Of a stretch of DNA of 6,896 bases, positions 1 to 6,896 are shown piece by piece (position 1 is the first letter of the stretch; every line of letters begins with the position of its first letter). Both the position numbers and the translations under genes were made by a program. Source of the stretch: Desulfuromusa sp. (GTDB lineage: Bacteria; Desulfobacterota; Desulfuromonadia; Desulfuromonadales; Geopsychrobacteraceae); the NCBI GenBank assembly GCA_029934095.1, contig JAOZMV010000075.1, positions 1-6,896 of the forward strand, given 5' to 3'. Below the pieces are notes generated by a model that saw only the letters and a list, made by a program, of their open reading frames with translations, ran no database searches and was not told where the DNA came from.

Positions 1-833
<833 letters not shown>

Positions 834-838
<5 letters not shown>

Positions 839-2162
839 ATATATAGCGCGACAGATCTTCATCCTGACTGATTTCTGCCAGCCGTTGTTGAACATCTTTA
901 GCGGCAATATTGACTTTCTCTCCGGTGCGTTCCGGTGCGCTGAAAGAGAGGTCTTCCAAAAGTTTTTCCAGAATCGTATGGAGGCGTCTCGCACCAATAT
1001 TCTCAGTCCGGTCATTGACTGTTTTGGCGATCTTTGCCATTTCACGGACCGCCTCATCATCAAAGTCCAGATGAATAGCTTCGGTTTTCATCAGCTCTTT
1101 GTATTGACGAATCAAAGCATTTTTCGGTTCTGTGAGAATGCGATAGAAATCATTCTCACCCAGACTATCCAATTCAACTCGAATCGGAAAACGCCCTTGC
1201 AGTTCCGGGATCAAATCTGACGGCTTGGCGGTATGAAACGCCCCGGCAGCGATAAACAGGATATGATCCGTTTTGATCGAGCCATGTTTGGTGCTGACCG
1301 TACTCCCCTCTACAATTGGCAGAATATCCCGCTGTACCCCTTCGCGGGAAACTTCAGGGCCATGGGTCCCTTCACGGCTGGCAATTTTATCTATTTCATC
1401 GATAAAAATGATCCCATTCTGTTCCGCTCGCTCACGCGCCAGAGTGGTGACATTCTCCATATCAATCAGTTTTTCAGCTTCTGATTCAATCAGATGAACC
1501 CGGGCCTCGCTCACCTTAACCCGCTTACGCTTGGAATTTTTTGGAAACAGGTTGCCAAACATCTCTTTGATGTTCATCCCCATCTCTTCATTTCCCTGGG
1601 GAGTAAAAACCCCCATGGTGGGCATACTGCTGACTTCCACTTCCAACTCAACAAAACGCTCTTCCAGCTCTCCCAGTCGCAACAGTTTACGCAACCGGTC
1701 GCGGGTATGCTGGCGCTGATCCTGTTTGTCAGGAGACTGGTCAGTTTCTCCGGGGAGGAGTAGATCGAGAAGTTTCTCCTCGGCATTCGCTTCCGCCTTG
1801 AGCTGCATCTTTTGCGTTTCTTCTTCCTTGACCATGTTGATAGCCAGTTCCAGCAGGTCACGAACCATACTTTCAACATCCCGCCCGACATAACCAACTT
1901 CGGTAAATTTACTCGCCTCAACTTTAACAAATGGAGCCTGGGCCAGCTTGGCCAGGCGCCGGGCAATTTCGGTTTTCCCCACACCCGTTGGGCCGATCAT
2001 GATGATATTCTTCGGTGCGATCTCATCGCGCAATTCAGCAGGAACCTGCTGGCGCCGCCAGCGGTTTCTCAAAGCAACAGCAACTGCACGTTTGGCATCG
2101 TTCTGGCCGATGATATAGCGATCGAGTTCAGAAACGATCTCTCTGGGGGTAAAATTATTCAC
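834..2162 (-). CDS. hslU: HslU, ATPase/unfoldase subunit of the HslVU protease
   Basis: HslU is a hexameric AAA+ (Clp/Hsp100) ATPase that unfolds proteins and threads them into the HslV peptidase. The 442-residue product matches the usual length (E. coli has 443). Seen in order: Walker A GPTGVGKT (57-64), pore loop GYVG (90-93), the charged inserted I-domain at about 110-240, Walker B IIFIDEID (251-258), sensor-1 region FIAAGAF (303-309), arginine finger Arg324 in ELQGRFP, sensor-2 GARRLHT (390-396), and the C-terminal tail LSRYIL that docks into HslV pockets to activate it. The start is GTG at 2162, overlapping the hslV stop in the string GTGA, with GAGG at 2170-2173 seven bases upstream; the N-terminus [19 protein letters not shown] agrees with the family. 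No key residue is missing. Expression is expected to follow hslV from a shared message. Confidence 0.98.
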
Positions 2163-2689
2163 TTAAGAACCTCAATAGAAATATTGTCATTGGTATAGAT
2201 ACAGATATCAGCGGCGATTCGTAGTGCTTGATCGACAATTTTTTCGGCATCAAGATCAGAATGAATCACCATGGCACGAGCTGCGGCCAGAGCAAAACTA
2301 CCACCGGAACCGATGGCCGCAACGCCATCATCCGGTTCAATGACATCACCGGCACCAGAAATAACCAGAGTGACATCCTTGTCGGCCACAATCAACAGCG
2401 CTTCCAGACGCCGCAGCATCTTGTCGGTACGCCAGTCCTTTGCCAGAGCCACGGCGGCACGGGGAAGATTGCCACGAAATTCCTGTAGTTTCGCCTCAAA
2501 CTTCTCAAACAGGGTAAACGCATCAGCAGTACTCCCGGCAAACCCGGCGAGGATCTGATCCTGATAGAGGCGGCGGATTTTTCGGGCACTATGCTTCATC
2601 ACCGTGTTACCCAGACTCACCTGTCCATCCCCGGCTAAAGCAACTTGTGAATTATGTCGTACACAGCAGATTGTTGTCCCTTTGAACAT
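2159..2689 (-). CDS. hslV: HslV, threonine peptidase subunit of the HslVU protease
   Basis: HslV is the proteasome-beta-like peptidase that forms a double hexameric ring capped by HslU. The N-terminal MFKG is expected to be removed so that Thr5 becomes the catalytic nucleophile Thr1. In mature numbering the other active-site residues are present: Asp17 (AGDGQ), Lys33 (SARKIRR) and Ser124 (IGSGG). Further family blocks are [35 protein letters not shown] and ADICIYTND. The ATG at 2689 was chosen, giving 176 residues. The frame can be extended to a TTG at 2701, but that TTGGAG contains the Shine-Dalgarno GGAG itself (2696-2699), six bases before the ATG. Two cysteines follow the nucleophile closely (TTICCV, where E. 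coli has TTIVSV). The stop TGA at 2159-2161 overlaps the hslU GTG. Possible promoters lie in the 118-base gap upstream. Confidence 0.98.
   Translation of the reverse strand: MFKGTTICCVRHNSQVALAGDGQVSLGNTVMKHSARKIRRLYQDQILAGFAGSTADAFTLFEKFEAKLQEFRGNLPRAAVALAKDWRTDKMLRRLEALLIVADKDVTLVISGAGDVIEPDDGVAAIGSGGSFALAAARAMVIHSDLDAEKIVDQALRIAADICIYTNDNISIEVLK
2170..2173 (-). promoter_or_regulatory. Ribosome binding site of hslU inside hslV
   Basis: GAGG lies within the last codons of hslV, seven bases before the hslU GTG at 2162. With the GTGA overlap it supports the GTG start and coupled translation of protease and ATPase. Confidence 0.7.
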
Positions 2690-2695
2690 ATATAA

Positions 2696-2699
2696 CTCC
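2696..2699 (-). promoter_or_regulatory. Ribosome binding site that fixes the hslV start
   Basis: GGAG is followed by the six bases TTATAT and then the ATG at 2689-2687. It overlaps the alternative TTG codon at 2701-2699, so that TTG is very unlikely to initiate. The choice sets the HslV propeptide at four residues (MFKG) rather than eight. Confidence 0.8.
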
Positions 2700-2724
2700 A
2701 AAATATTCAGGTCATTGATGAACG

Positions 2725-2753
2725 ATGATAGATAACATAAAGAGGGGTGGGAA
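2725..2753 (-). promoter_or_regulatory. Candidate sigma70-like promoter for hslVU
   Basis: TTCCCA (2753-2748, four of six matches to TTGACA), a 17-base spacer and TATCAT (2730-2725, five of six matches to TATAAT). Transcription would begin near 2718, about 30 bases before the hslV ATG. The -35 box is weak, and it overlaps the sigma32-like candidate. Proposed by eye only. Confidence 0.3.
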
Positions 2754-2767
2754 TAAAGGGTTTAAAG
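2740..2767 (-). promoter_or_regulatory. Candidate heat-shock (sigma32-like) promoter for hslVU
   Basis: CTTTAAA (2767-2761) differs by one base from the sigma32 -35 consensus CTTGAAA. A 13-base spacer separates it from CCCCTCTT (2747-2740), which resembles the -10 CCCCATNT with two differences. Transcription would begin near 2733, about 44 bases before the hslV ATG. hslVU is a known sigma32 target in E. coli, which makes the match plausible, but the gap is rich in C and T runs and a chance match is possible. Confidence 0.35.
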
Positions 2768-2807
2768 CCACAAAGGAGAGAGGAAACAACGTGAAGTTCG
2801 GGAGCTT

Positions 2808-3926
2808 TTAGTCTAACAGGGGAAATTGAATGGTGGCGATACTCCCCTCTCCCGGTTGGCTTTCAATCGACAGTTGACCTCCCATACGGGAAATGAAATC
2901 ACGTGCATAGAAAAGACCAAGACCAAAGCCACGAACCTGGCCAGTATGATCAGGATCAACCTGATAAAATTTATTGAATATTTTAGCAAGTTCCGGTGGT
3001 GTAATACCAATGCCGGTATCCTTGATCAACAGGGTAAAATATTTATCCTCCACCTTTCCTTCAAGGCTCACTGTGCCCCCTTCCGGAGTGAATTTAATGG
3101 CATTATCAAGCACGGCGCGAACAGCAAAACGGATTCGCTCTGGATTCAACATCAATGGTTCTACTGGCAGTTGTGGCTCAGTAAAGCTTTCCAGACTGAT
3201 TTTCCGTCTGTGTGCTGCAGGTTGCAACGCAATAACCACCTGCCCGGCAAGGGCCAACAAATCAACAGGTTCGAGAGTTAATGCCGTTTCTTGCAGGGCG
3301 ACATCACTGAAATAGAGTAAATCCTGGATCAATTGTTCCAGGTGAACAGTTTCAGCCTGAACCATGGCGACTATCTGTTTGAAATTGTCGTCATCCGGAC
3401 TTTCAACCCCCTCTGCAATATTTTGAATAAACAGGGAAATAGCGGTTGCCGGAGTTTTTAATTTATGGGAAATCAGTCCGAGAAAGTTACTTTTCAGTTG
3501 ATCAATACGTTTCAGATCCGCCAACTCATGACGAATTTTTTGTTTTTCAAAAACTTTTTCTACAGTTGTACTCAACTGCAGGATATTGATTGGTTTGTTG
3601 ATGAAATCGTCTGCTCCAGCTTTAAGAGCTTTCAGAACCAGATCTTTGTCTGAATAGCCGGTCATGAGAATCACCGCCTGATCAGGGTGCTGTTCCTTTA
3701 CCTTTTGTAACAGGGCCAGCCCGTCCAGGTTCGGCATCATGACATCACTTAAAACCAGATCGACATCTTCCACTTCGAGAATTTTTATTGCTGCAAAACC
3801 ATCTTCCGCTTGCAGTACTCGATACTCTTCTAAAACGTCACGACACAAATTACGGATAATAGGCTCATCATCGACACAGAGGATGGTTTTTTCATTTTGT
3901 CTATAATTTGATTCAGAAAATGCCAT
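2808..3926 (-). CDS. Soluble response-regulator/histidine-kinase hybrid with an atypical H-box
   Basis: A 372-residue two-component protein with its receiver at the N-terminus. The receiver (about 13-130) has acidic pocket Asp19-Asp20, phospho-acceptor Asp61 in LVLSDVMMP, Thr89 in MTGYS and Lys111 in NKP. A helical linker (about 125-145) leads to a dimerisation/phosphotransfer helix with FLGLISHKLKTP, placing the phospho-histidine at 154. The ATP-binding domain (about 255-372) has N-box Asn275 in LDNAIKFT, G1 KDTGIGI (302-308), F-box IFNKF (316-320) and G2 GFGLGLFYAR (333-342). No signal peptide, membrane segment or sensory PAS/GAF domain is seen, so it should be cytosolic and take its input through phosphorylation of Asp61 or through partners. 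The residue after His154 is lysine instead of the usual Glu/Asp; Thr158 is kept. An in-frame TGA three codons upstream limits the start to the ATG at 3926; the nearest purine-rich ribosome site (GAGAG) is about 12 bases upstream. The partner regulator is not in the window. Confidence 0.93.
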   Translation of the reverse strand: MAFSESNYRQNEKTILCVDDEPIIRNLCRDVLEEYRVLQAEDGFAAIKILEVEDVDLVLSDVMMPNLDGLALLQKVKEQHPDQAVILMTGYSDKDLVLKALKAGADDFINKPINILQLSTTVEKVFEKQKIRHELADLKRIDQLKSNFLGLISHKLKTPATAISLFIQNIAEGVESPDDDNFKQIVAMVQAETVHLEQLIQDLLYFSDVALQETALTLEPVDLLALAGQVVIALQPAAHRRKISLESFTEPQLPVEPLMLNPERIRFAVRAVLDNAIKFTPEGGTVSLEGKVEDKYFTLLIKDTGIGITPPELAKIFNKFYQVDPDHTGQVRGFGLGLFYARDFISRMGGQLSIESQPGEGSIATIQFPLLD

Positions 3927-3977
3927 ACTTTTTCATTACTCTCTGTTAAAGGGTTCCAGAATCACCCAATTCGCCCC

Positions 3978-4131
3978 TCCGGTTTTAAATATAACCAGTG
4001 ATGCAAAAATGTCCAGCTTCCTCGCTACTTTTTATCCATTACTTGTTGTTAACCGCTATTGAGAACATACATAGAGATGCAATCCAGTTCAGAAGAACAG
4101 CCCGCCCCCTTAGCCTTTTAGCAAAACCGGA
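3978..4131. repeat. Perfect 9-base inverted repeat spanning the alaS/kinase gap
   Basis: On the plus strand TCCGGTTTT occupies 3978-3986 and its exact reverse complement AAAACCGGA occupies 4123-4131. The arms are 136 bases apart and each has a C-rich stretch nearby on the plus strand (CGCCCC at 3972-3977; CCGCCCCCT at 4102-4110). They could close a long RNA stem, or be terminal repeats of a small decayed mobile element of about 154 bp. No transposase fragment and no matching target duplication flank the arms (CCCC on one side, CATA on the other). The repeat is exact, but its function is unknown and chance is possible. Confidence 0.5.
3988..4015 (-). promoter_or_regulatory. Candidate sigma70-like promoter for the kinase gene
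   Basis: TGGACA (4015-4010, five of six matches to TTGACA), a 16-base spacer and TATATT (3993-3988, five of six matches to TATAAT). Transcription would begin near 3981, giving a leader of about 55 bases before the ATG at 3926. This suggests the kinase gene, and perhaps the genes after it, can be transcribed separately from alaS. No convincing terminator follows alaS, so readthrough is also possible. Confidence 0.45.
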
Positions 4132-4134
4132 CAT
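4039..4134 (-). CDS. Possible 31-residue membrane microprotein (weak candidate)
   Basis: An ATG at 4134 opens a 31-codon frame ending in TAA at 4041-4039, starting 24 bases after the alaS stop. The product begins with a basic stretch (MSGFAKRLRGR) followed by an uncharged, mostly hydrophobic run of about 17 residues (AVLLNWIASLCMFSIAV) and the tail NNK. That is the pattern of a small single-pass, N-in membrane protein. Against it, there is no good Shine-Dalgarno sequence (only GAG about 15 bases upstream), one arm of the inverted repeat lies in its first codons, and frames this short arise easily by chance. No family is recognised. Confidence 0.2.
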   Translation of the reverse strand: MSGFAKRLRGRAVLLNWIASLCMFSIAVNNK

Positions 4135-4158
4135 AGTGTAAAAAGTGACTCTATGAAA

Positions 4159-6801
4159 TCAATCCAGAATCTGCTTCAACTGTTCCGGCGCTGCTTGCAG
4201 CAACTCTTCAATCTTATCGGTATCTGAACCACCAGCTTGAGCCAGTTCGGGGCGACCGCCGCCGCGACCACCGACAATTTCTGCCAGAGGTTTGATCAGA
4301 TCACCCGCTTTAACCCGAGCGGTAAGATCTTTGGTGACAGCAACCAGCAGGGAGACTTTATTGTCGGCAGCTGCGACCAGAACCAATACACCGGAACCGA
4401 GTTTGTCGCGGAGCTGGTCAGAAAATTCACGCAAACCCTTACCATCAGTTCCCGGAATCTTCACCGCCAGCAACTTAACCCCTTCAACCAGTTGCACCTG
4501 ATCAATCAGTTTACCACTGCTGTCAGCGTTGCTTTTAGCCTGCAGCTGTTCCAGCTCTTTTTCAGTCTCTTTTTGTTGTTCCAACAGTTTCTGCAAGCGC
4601 GATTCCAGTTTTTGTGGATCACTTTTGACCAGATCAGCCAGACGTTGCAGGGTTTGCTGTTGTTGCTGAACTTGAGCCAACGCTGTCGCACCGGTCACTG
4701 CTTCAATCCGACGAACACCTGCGGCAATGCCCCCTTCGCTCAGAATTCGGAATAATCCGATATCACCACCGGCACTGACGTGAGTTCCGCCACAGAGTTC
4801 CATGCTGTAATCGCCGATATTTACCACCCGGACGACATCACCGTATTTTTCTCCAAACAATGCCATTGCCCCAGCTTCACGGGCGGCATCGGCACTCATT
4901 TCCTGGCTCTCTACCTGAGCATTGATACGAATCTGCTGGTTGACTTCGGCTTCAATAGCTCTCAGTTCTTCGGTTGAAAGAGCCGAAAAATGGGTAAAAT
5001 CAAACCGCAGTCGTTCCGGGGTGACCAATGAGCCTGCCTGCTTGACATGCCCCCCAAGCATTTTTTGCAGCGCGGCTTGCAACAGGTGAGTTGCAGTATG
5101 GTTGAGGATGATCTGTTGTCGCCGTTCAGCATCAACCTTGATGGTCGCCTGGGTCCCCTTTTCTATCAACCCGGTAACGACTTCACAGACATGAACATAA
5201 AGCTCGGGAAGCGGTTTCCTGGTTTCGATAATCCGCAGTGTTGCAGTAGCAGTGATGATCTTGCCGGTATCACCAACCTGCCCCCCCGACTCACCATAGC
5301 AAGGGGTTGTAGCGGTGATCACTTCGACCGTTTCGCCACTGGCCGATTCCTCAACCAGTTCTCCCTGGTGGATCAGAGCCAACACTTCAGCTTGATCTTC
5401 AAGTTTTGCATAGCCGGAGAATTCGGTCTGAATCCCCTGGTCAGCCAGGTGTTTATAAATTGCAGAAACCGCCTCTTCCCCCGAACCTTTCCAGTGTTTC
5501 CGCGCCTTGGCTCGTTGTTCTTCCATACAGACTTCAAAACCCTCTTCATCCACAGTGTAGCCATCTTTCTCAACAATATCGGCAGTCAAATCGACCGGAA
5601 ATCCGTAGGTGTCGTAGAGTTTAAAGACCGTTTCACCCGGGATAATCGTCTCTTCAGCCTGTGCCATCCGGTCAATTTCTTCTTCTAAAATTCGCAGACC
5701 GTTCCCCAGAGTTTGAATGAAACGCTCTTCTTCATTAAAGACTACCTTGGCGATAAACTCTTTCCGCTCGACTTCTTCAGGATAAGCATCGGCCATCGAT
5801 TCGAGGACAAAAACAGCCGTTTTGTACAGCACTGGATCTTCCAACCCGAGCTTTTTTGCATGACGCATGGCACGACGCATAATCCTCCGCAGAACATAAC
5901 CACGCCCCTCGTTGGAGGGTAAAATTCCATCGGCGATCAGATAAGCAGTGGCACGACTGTGATCGGTCATGACCCGCATGGAGACATCATCTTCATCCTT
6001 ATCACCATAGGTTTTGCCAGAAAGCTCTTCGATATAGGCGATAATCTTGCGGAGCAGATCGGTGTCGTAATTCGATTGCACCCCCTGCATGACGGTCGTG
6101 AGTCGCTCCAACCCCATCCCGGTATCGACAGCCGGTTTCGGCAATGGCACCAGAGTGCCGTCCGGTTGACGGTCAAACTGCATAAAGACATTGTTCCAGA
6201 TTTCCATATAACGGTCGCAGTCGCAACCAACAGTACAGGTGGGTGAATCGCAACCGATTTCTGGACCGTTATCGTAGAATATTTCTGAGCAGGGGCCACA
6301 GGGACCGGTATCCCCCATCGACCAGAAGTTATCCTCTTCAAAACGGAAAATCCGTTCGCGCGGGACCCCTTCCTGATAGTGCCAGATGTTGGCTGCTTCA
6401 TCATCATCGGTATAGACCGAAACGTAGAGGCGATTGATATCCAGACCCATATCTATGGTCAAAAATTCCCAGGCATAAGCGATCGCCTCTTTTTTAAAAT
6501 AATCCCCGAAGGAAAAATTACCGAGCATTTCAAAAAAAGTGTGATGCCGAGCGGTGCGACCGACATTTTCGAGATCGTTATGTTTACCCCCGGCCCGAAC
6601 ACATTTTTGTGAGGTGACAGCACGGGCATAGGCACGCTTTTCATCACCCAGAAAGCAGTCCTTAAACTGATTCATCCCGGCGTTGGTAAACAGCAGGGTG
6701 GGATCGTTGTGGGGGACCAGAGAGGAAGAAGAGACGATCGTATGGTCTCGATCCTCAAAGTACTTCAGAAAGCGGGCACGAATTTCATTTCCGGTGATCA
6801 T
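4159..6801 (-). CDS. alaS: Alanyl-tRNA synthetase
   Basis: AlaS charges tRNA-Ala with alanine and hydrolyses mischarged Ser- or Gly-tRNA-Ala. The 880-residue product is full length (E. coli about 876). The class II catalytic core shows motif 1 around [20 protein letters not shown] (24-43), motif 2 around [19 protein letters not shown] (85-103) and motif 3 GMGLER (228-233). A cysteine-rich insert (Cys184, 189, 193, 195, in the GCD-CDRY region) replaces the shorter E. coli loop; similar inserts occur in many bacterial AlaS. The editing domain has its metal ligands His568 and His572 (NHTATHLL) and Cys670 and His674 (CGGTH). A coiled segment with a five-glutamine run (712-716) leads to the C-Ala domain with [15 protein letters not shown] (844-858). 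The ATG at 6801 follows AAAGG by nine bases and fits the family start. The stop is TGA at 4159-4161. No damage is seen. Confidence 0.98.
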   Translation of the reverse strand: MITGNEIRARFLKYFEDRDHTIVSSSSLVPHNDPTLLFTNAGMNQFKDCFLGDEKRAYARAVTSQKCVRAGGKHNDLENVGRTARHHTFFEMLGNFSFGDYFKKEAIAYAWEFLTIDMGLDINRLYVSVYTDDDEAANIWHYQEGVPRERIFRFEEDNFWSMGDTGPCGPCSEIFYDNGPEIGCDSPTCTVGCDCDRYMEIWNNVFMQFDRQPDGTLVPLPKPAVDTGMGLERLTTVMQGVQSNYDTDLLRKIIAYIEELSGKTYGDKDEDDVSMRVMTDHSRATAYLIADGILPSNEGRGYVLRRIMRRAMRHAKKLGLEDPVLYKTAVFVLESMADAYPEEVERKEFIAKVVFNEEERFIQTLGNGLRILEEEIDRMAQAEETIIPGETVFKLYDTYGFPVDLTADIVEKDGYTVDEEGFEVCMEEQRAKARKHWKGSGEEAVSAIYKHLADQGIQTEFSGYAKLEDQAEVLALIHQGELVEESASGETVEVITATTPCYGESGGQVGDTGKIITATATLRIIETRKPLPELYVHVCEVVTGLIEKGTQATIKVDAERRQQIILNHTATHLLQAALQKMLGGHVKQAGSLVTPERLRFDFTHFSALSTEELRAIEAEVNQQIRINAQVESQEMSADAAREAGAMALFGEKYGDVVRVVNIGDYSMELCGGTHVSAGGDIGLFRILSEGGIAAGVRRIEAVTGATALAQVQQQQQTLQRLADLVKSDPQKLESRLQKLLEQQKETEKELEQLQAKSNADSSGKLIDQVQLVEGVKLLAVKIPGTDGKGLREFSDQLRDKLGSGVLVLVAAADNKVSLLVAVTKDLTARVKAGDLIKPLAEIVGGRGGGRPELAQAGGSDTDKIEELLQAAPEQLKQILD

Positions 6802-6896
6802 TGGTCAGGGCCTTTCAGTATCAGTATCTGTCATTTTGCTGAAAATATGGATTTGGAATAGTAATCGAAGTAGCTGGATTTGAAAAGAAGTTTTAG
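6802..6896. other. AT-rich lead-in to alaS; upstream gene not identified
   Basis: This 95-base stretch contains the alaS ribosome site AAAGG (6811-6815) and two copies of the plus-strand octamer TGGATTTG (6848-6855 and 6875-6882). On the minus strand one frame is open from the edge to a TGA at 6807-6805, three bases before the alaS ATG, and another is open from the edge to a TGA at 6833-6831. Either could be the tail of an upstream gene (recX or another gene in related genomes), but neither reads like a known C-terminus. No convincing promoter was found, and the sequence is too short to decide. Confidence 0.3.

Noticed and set aside
3929..3937. Tiny upstream ATG (ATGAAAAAG) overlapping the kinase start in another frame
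   Set aside because: It encodes only seven residues before a stop and may simply reflect A-rich sequence; nothing shows it is a regulatory leader peptide.
3946..3954. CCCTTTAAC near the kinase start resembles the argB heptamer
   Set aside because: It is a single copy with no seven-base periodicity around it.
4132..4155. Imperfect hairpin just after the alaS stop (arms 4132-4139 and 4148-4155, seven of eight paired)
   Set aside because: The arms are AT-rich with one mismatch, and on the minus strand no U-run follows the second arm, so it does not qualify as a terminator.
3927..4158. A known riboswitch (such as the c-di-GMP GEMM class, common in Geobacter relatives) in the alaS/kinase gap
   Set aside because: The conserved core strings of GEMM and other familiar riboswitch classes are not seen here; only the 9-base inverted repeat supports structure.
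5047..5688. A 213-codon plus-strand open frame inside alaS (also 4237-4755)
   Set aside because: Both are opposite conserved AlaS domains and have no recognisable motifs or ribosome sites; they are shadows.
6217..6252. Cysteine cluster in AlaS (residues 184-195) as a novel insertion
   Set aside because: Similar cysteine-rich loops occur in AlaS of many bacteria; it differs from E. coli but is not new.
6805..6834. Nine-residue frame (MTDTDTERP) ending just before alaS as a leader peptide
   Set aside because: It has no alanine codons and no associated attenuator; it may be the tail of an upstream gene or chance.
6848..6882. Two copies of TGGATTTG upstream of alaS as an operator
   Set aside because: An eight-base direct repeat in AT-rich sequence is weak evidence, and no promoter or known operator accompanies it.

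Overview
The window is an ordinary chromosomal stretch carrying five conserved genes, all on the minus strand. Read in transcript order, from high to low coordinates, they are alaS (alanyl-tRNA synthetase), a soluble receiver-plus-histidine-kinase signalling gene, hslV (protease), hslU (its AAA+ unfoldase) and argB (acetylglutamate kinase, cut by the window start). The protein sequences and the alaS / hslVU / argB neighbourhood suggest a member of the Desulfuromonadia (Geobacter, Desulfuromonas or Pelobacter relatives). Base composition looks near 45-50% GC by eye, lower than typical Geobacter. This placement is an inference from recalled family sequences; no search was run.

Layout: 6802-6896 is an AT-rich lead-in to alaS. 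alaS occupies 4159-6801 and looks complete and intact. A 232-base gap (3927-4158) follows. It holds a fair sigma70-like promoter for the kinase gene, a perfect 9-base inverted repeat with arms about 135 bases apart, and a weak candidate for a 31-residue membrane microprotein. The receiver/kinase gene is at 2808-3926. A 118-base gap (2690-2807) contains overlapping sigma32-like and sigma70-like promoter candidates for hslVU. hslV and hslU overlap by four bases (GTGA), so they are translationally coupled. A 61-base gap separates hslU from argB and is built almost entirely of seven-base units, including three perfect GGTTAAA copies that can fold against the argB start region.

Functionally this is a housekeeping block: tRNA charging with proofreading, ATP-dependent proteolysis by HslVU, and the committed phosphorylation step of arginine synthesis, with one signalling gene between them. 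No prophage, transposase, CRISPR array or defence gene was seen, and no new multi-gene system is supported. The points most worth a second look are the heptamer array and possible RNA switch in front of argB, the lysine replacing the usual acidic residue beside the phospho-accepting histidine of the kinase, and the structured gap downstream of alaS.
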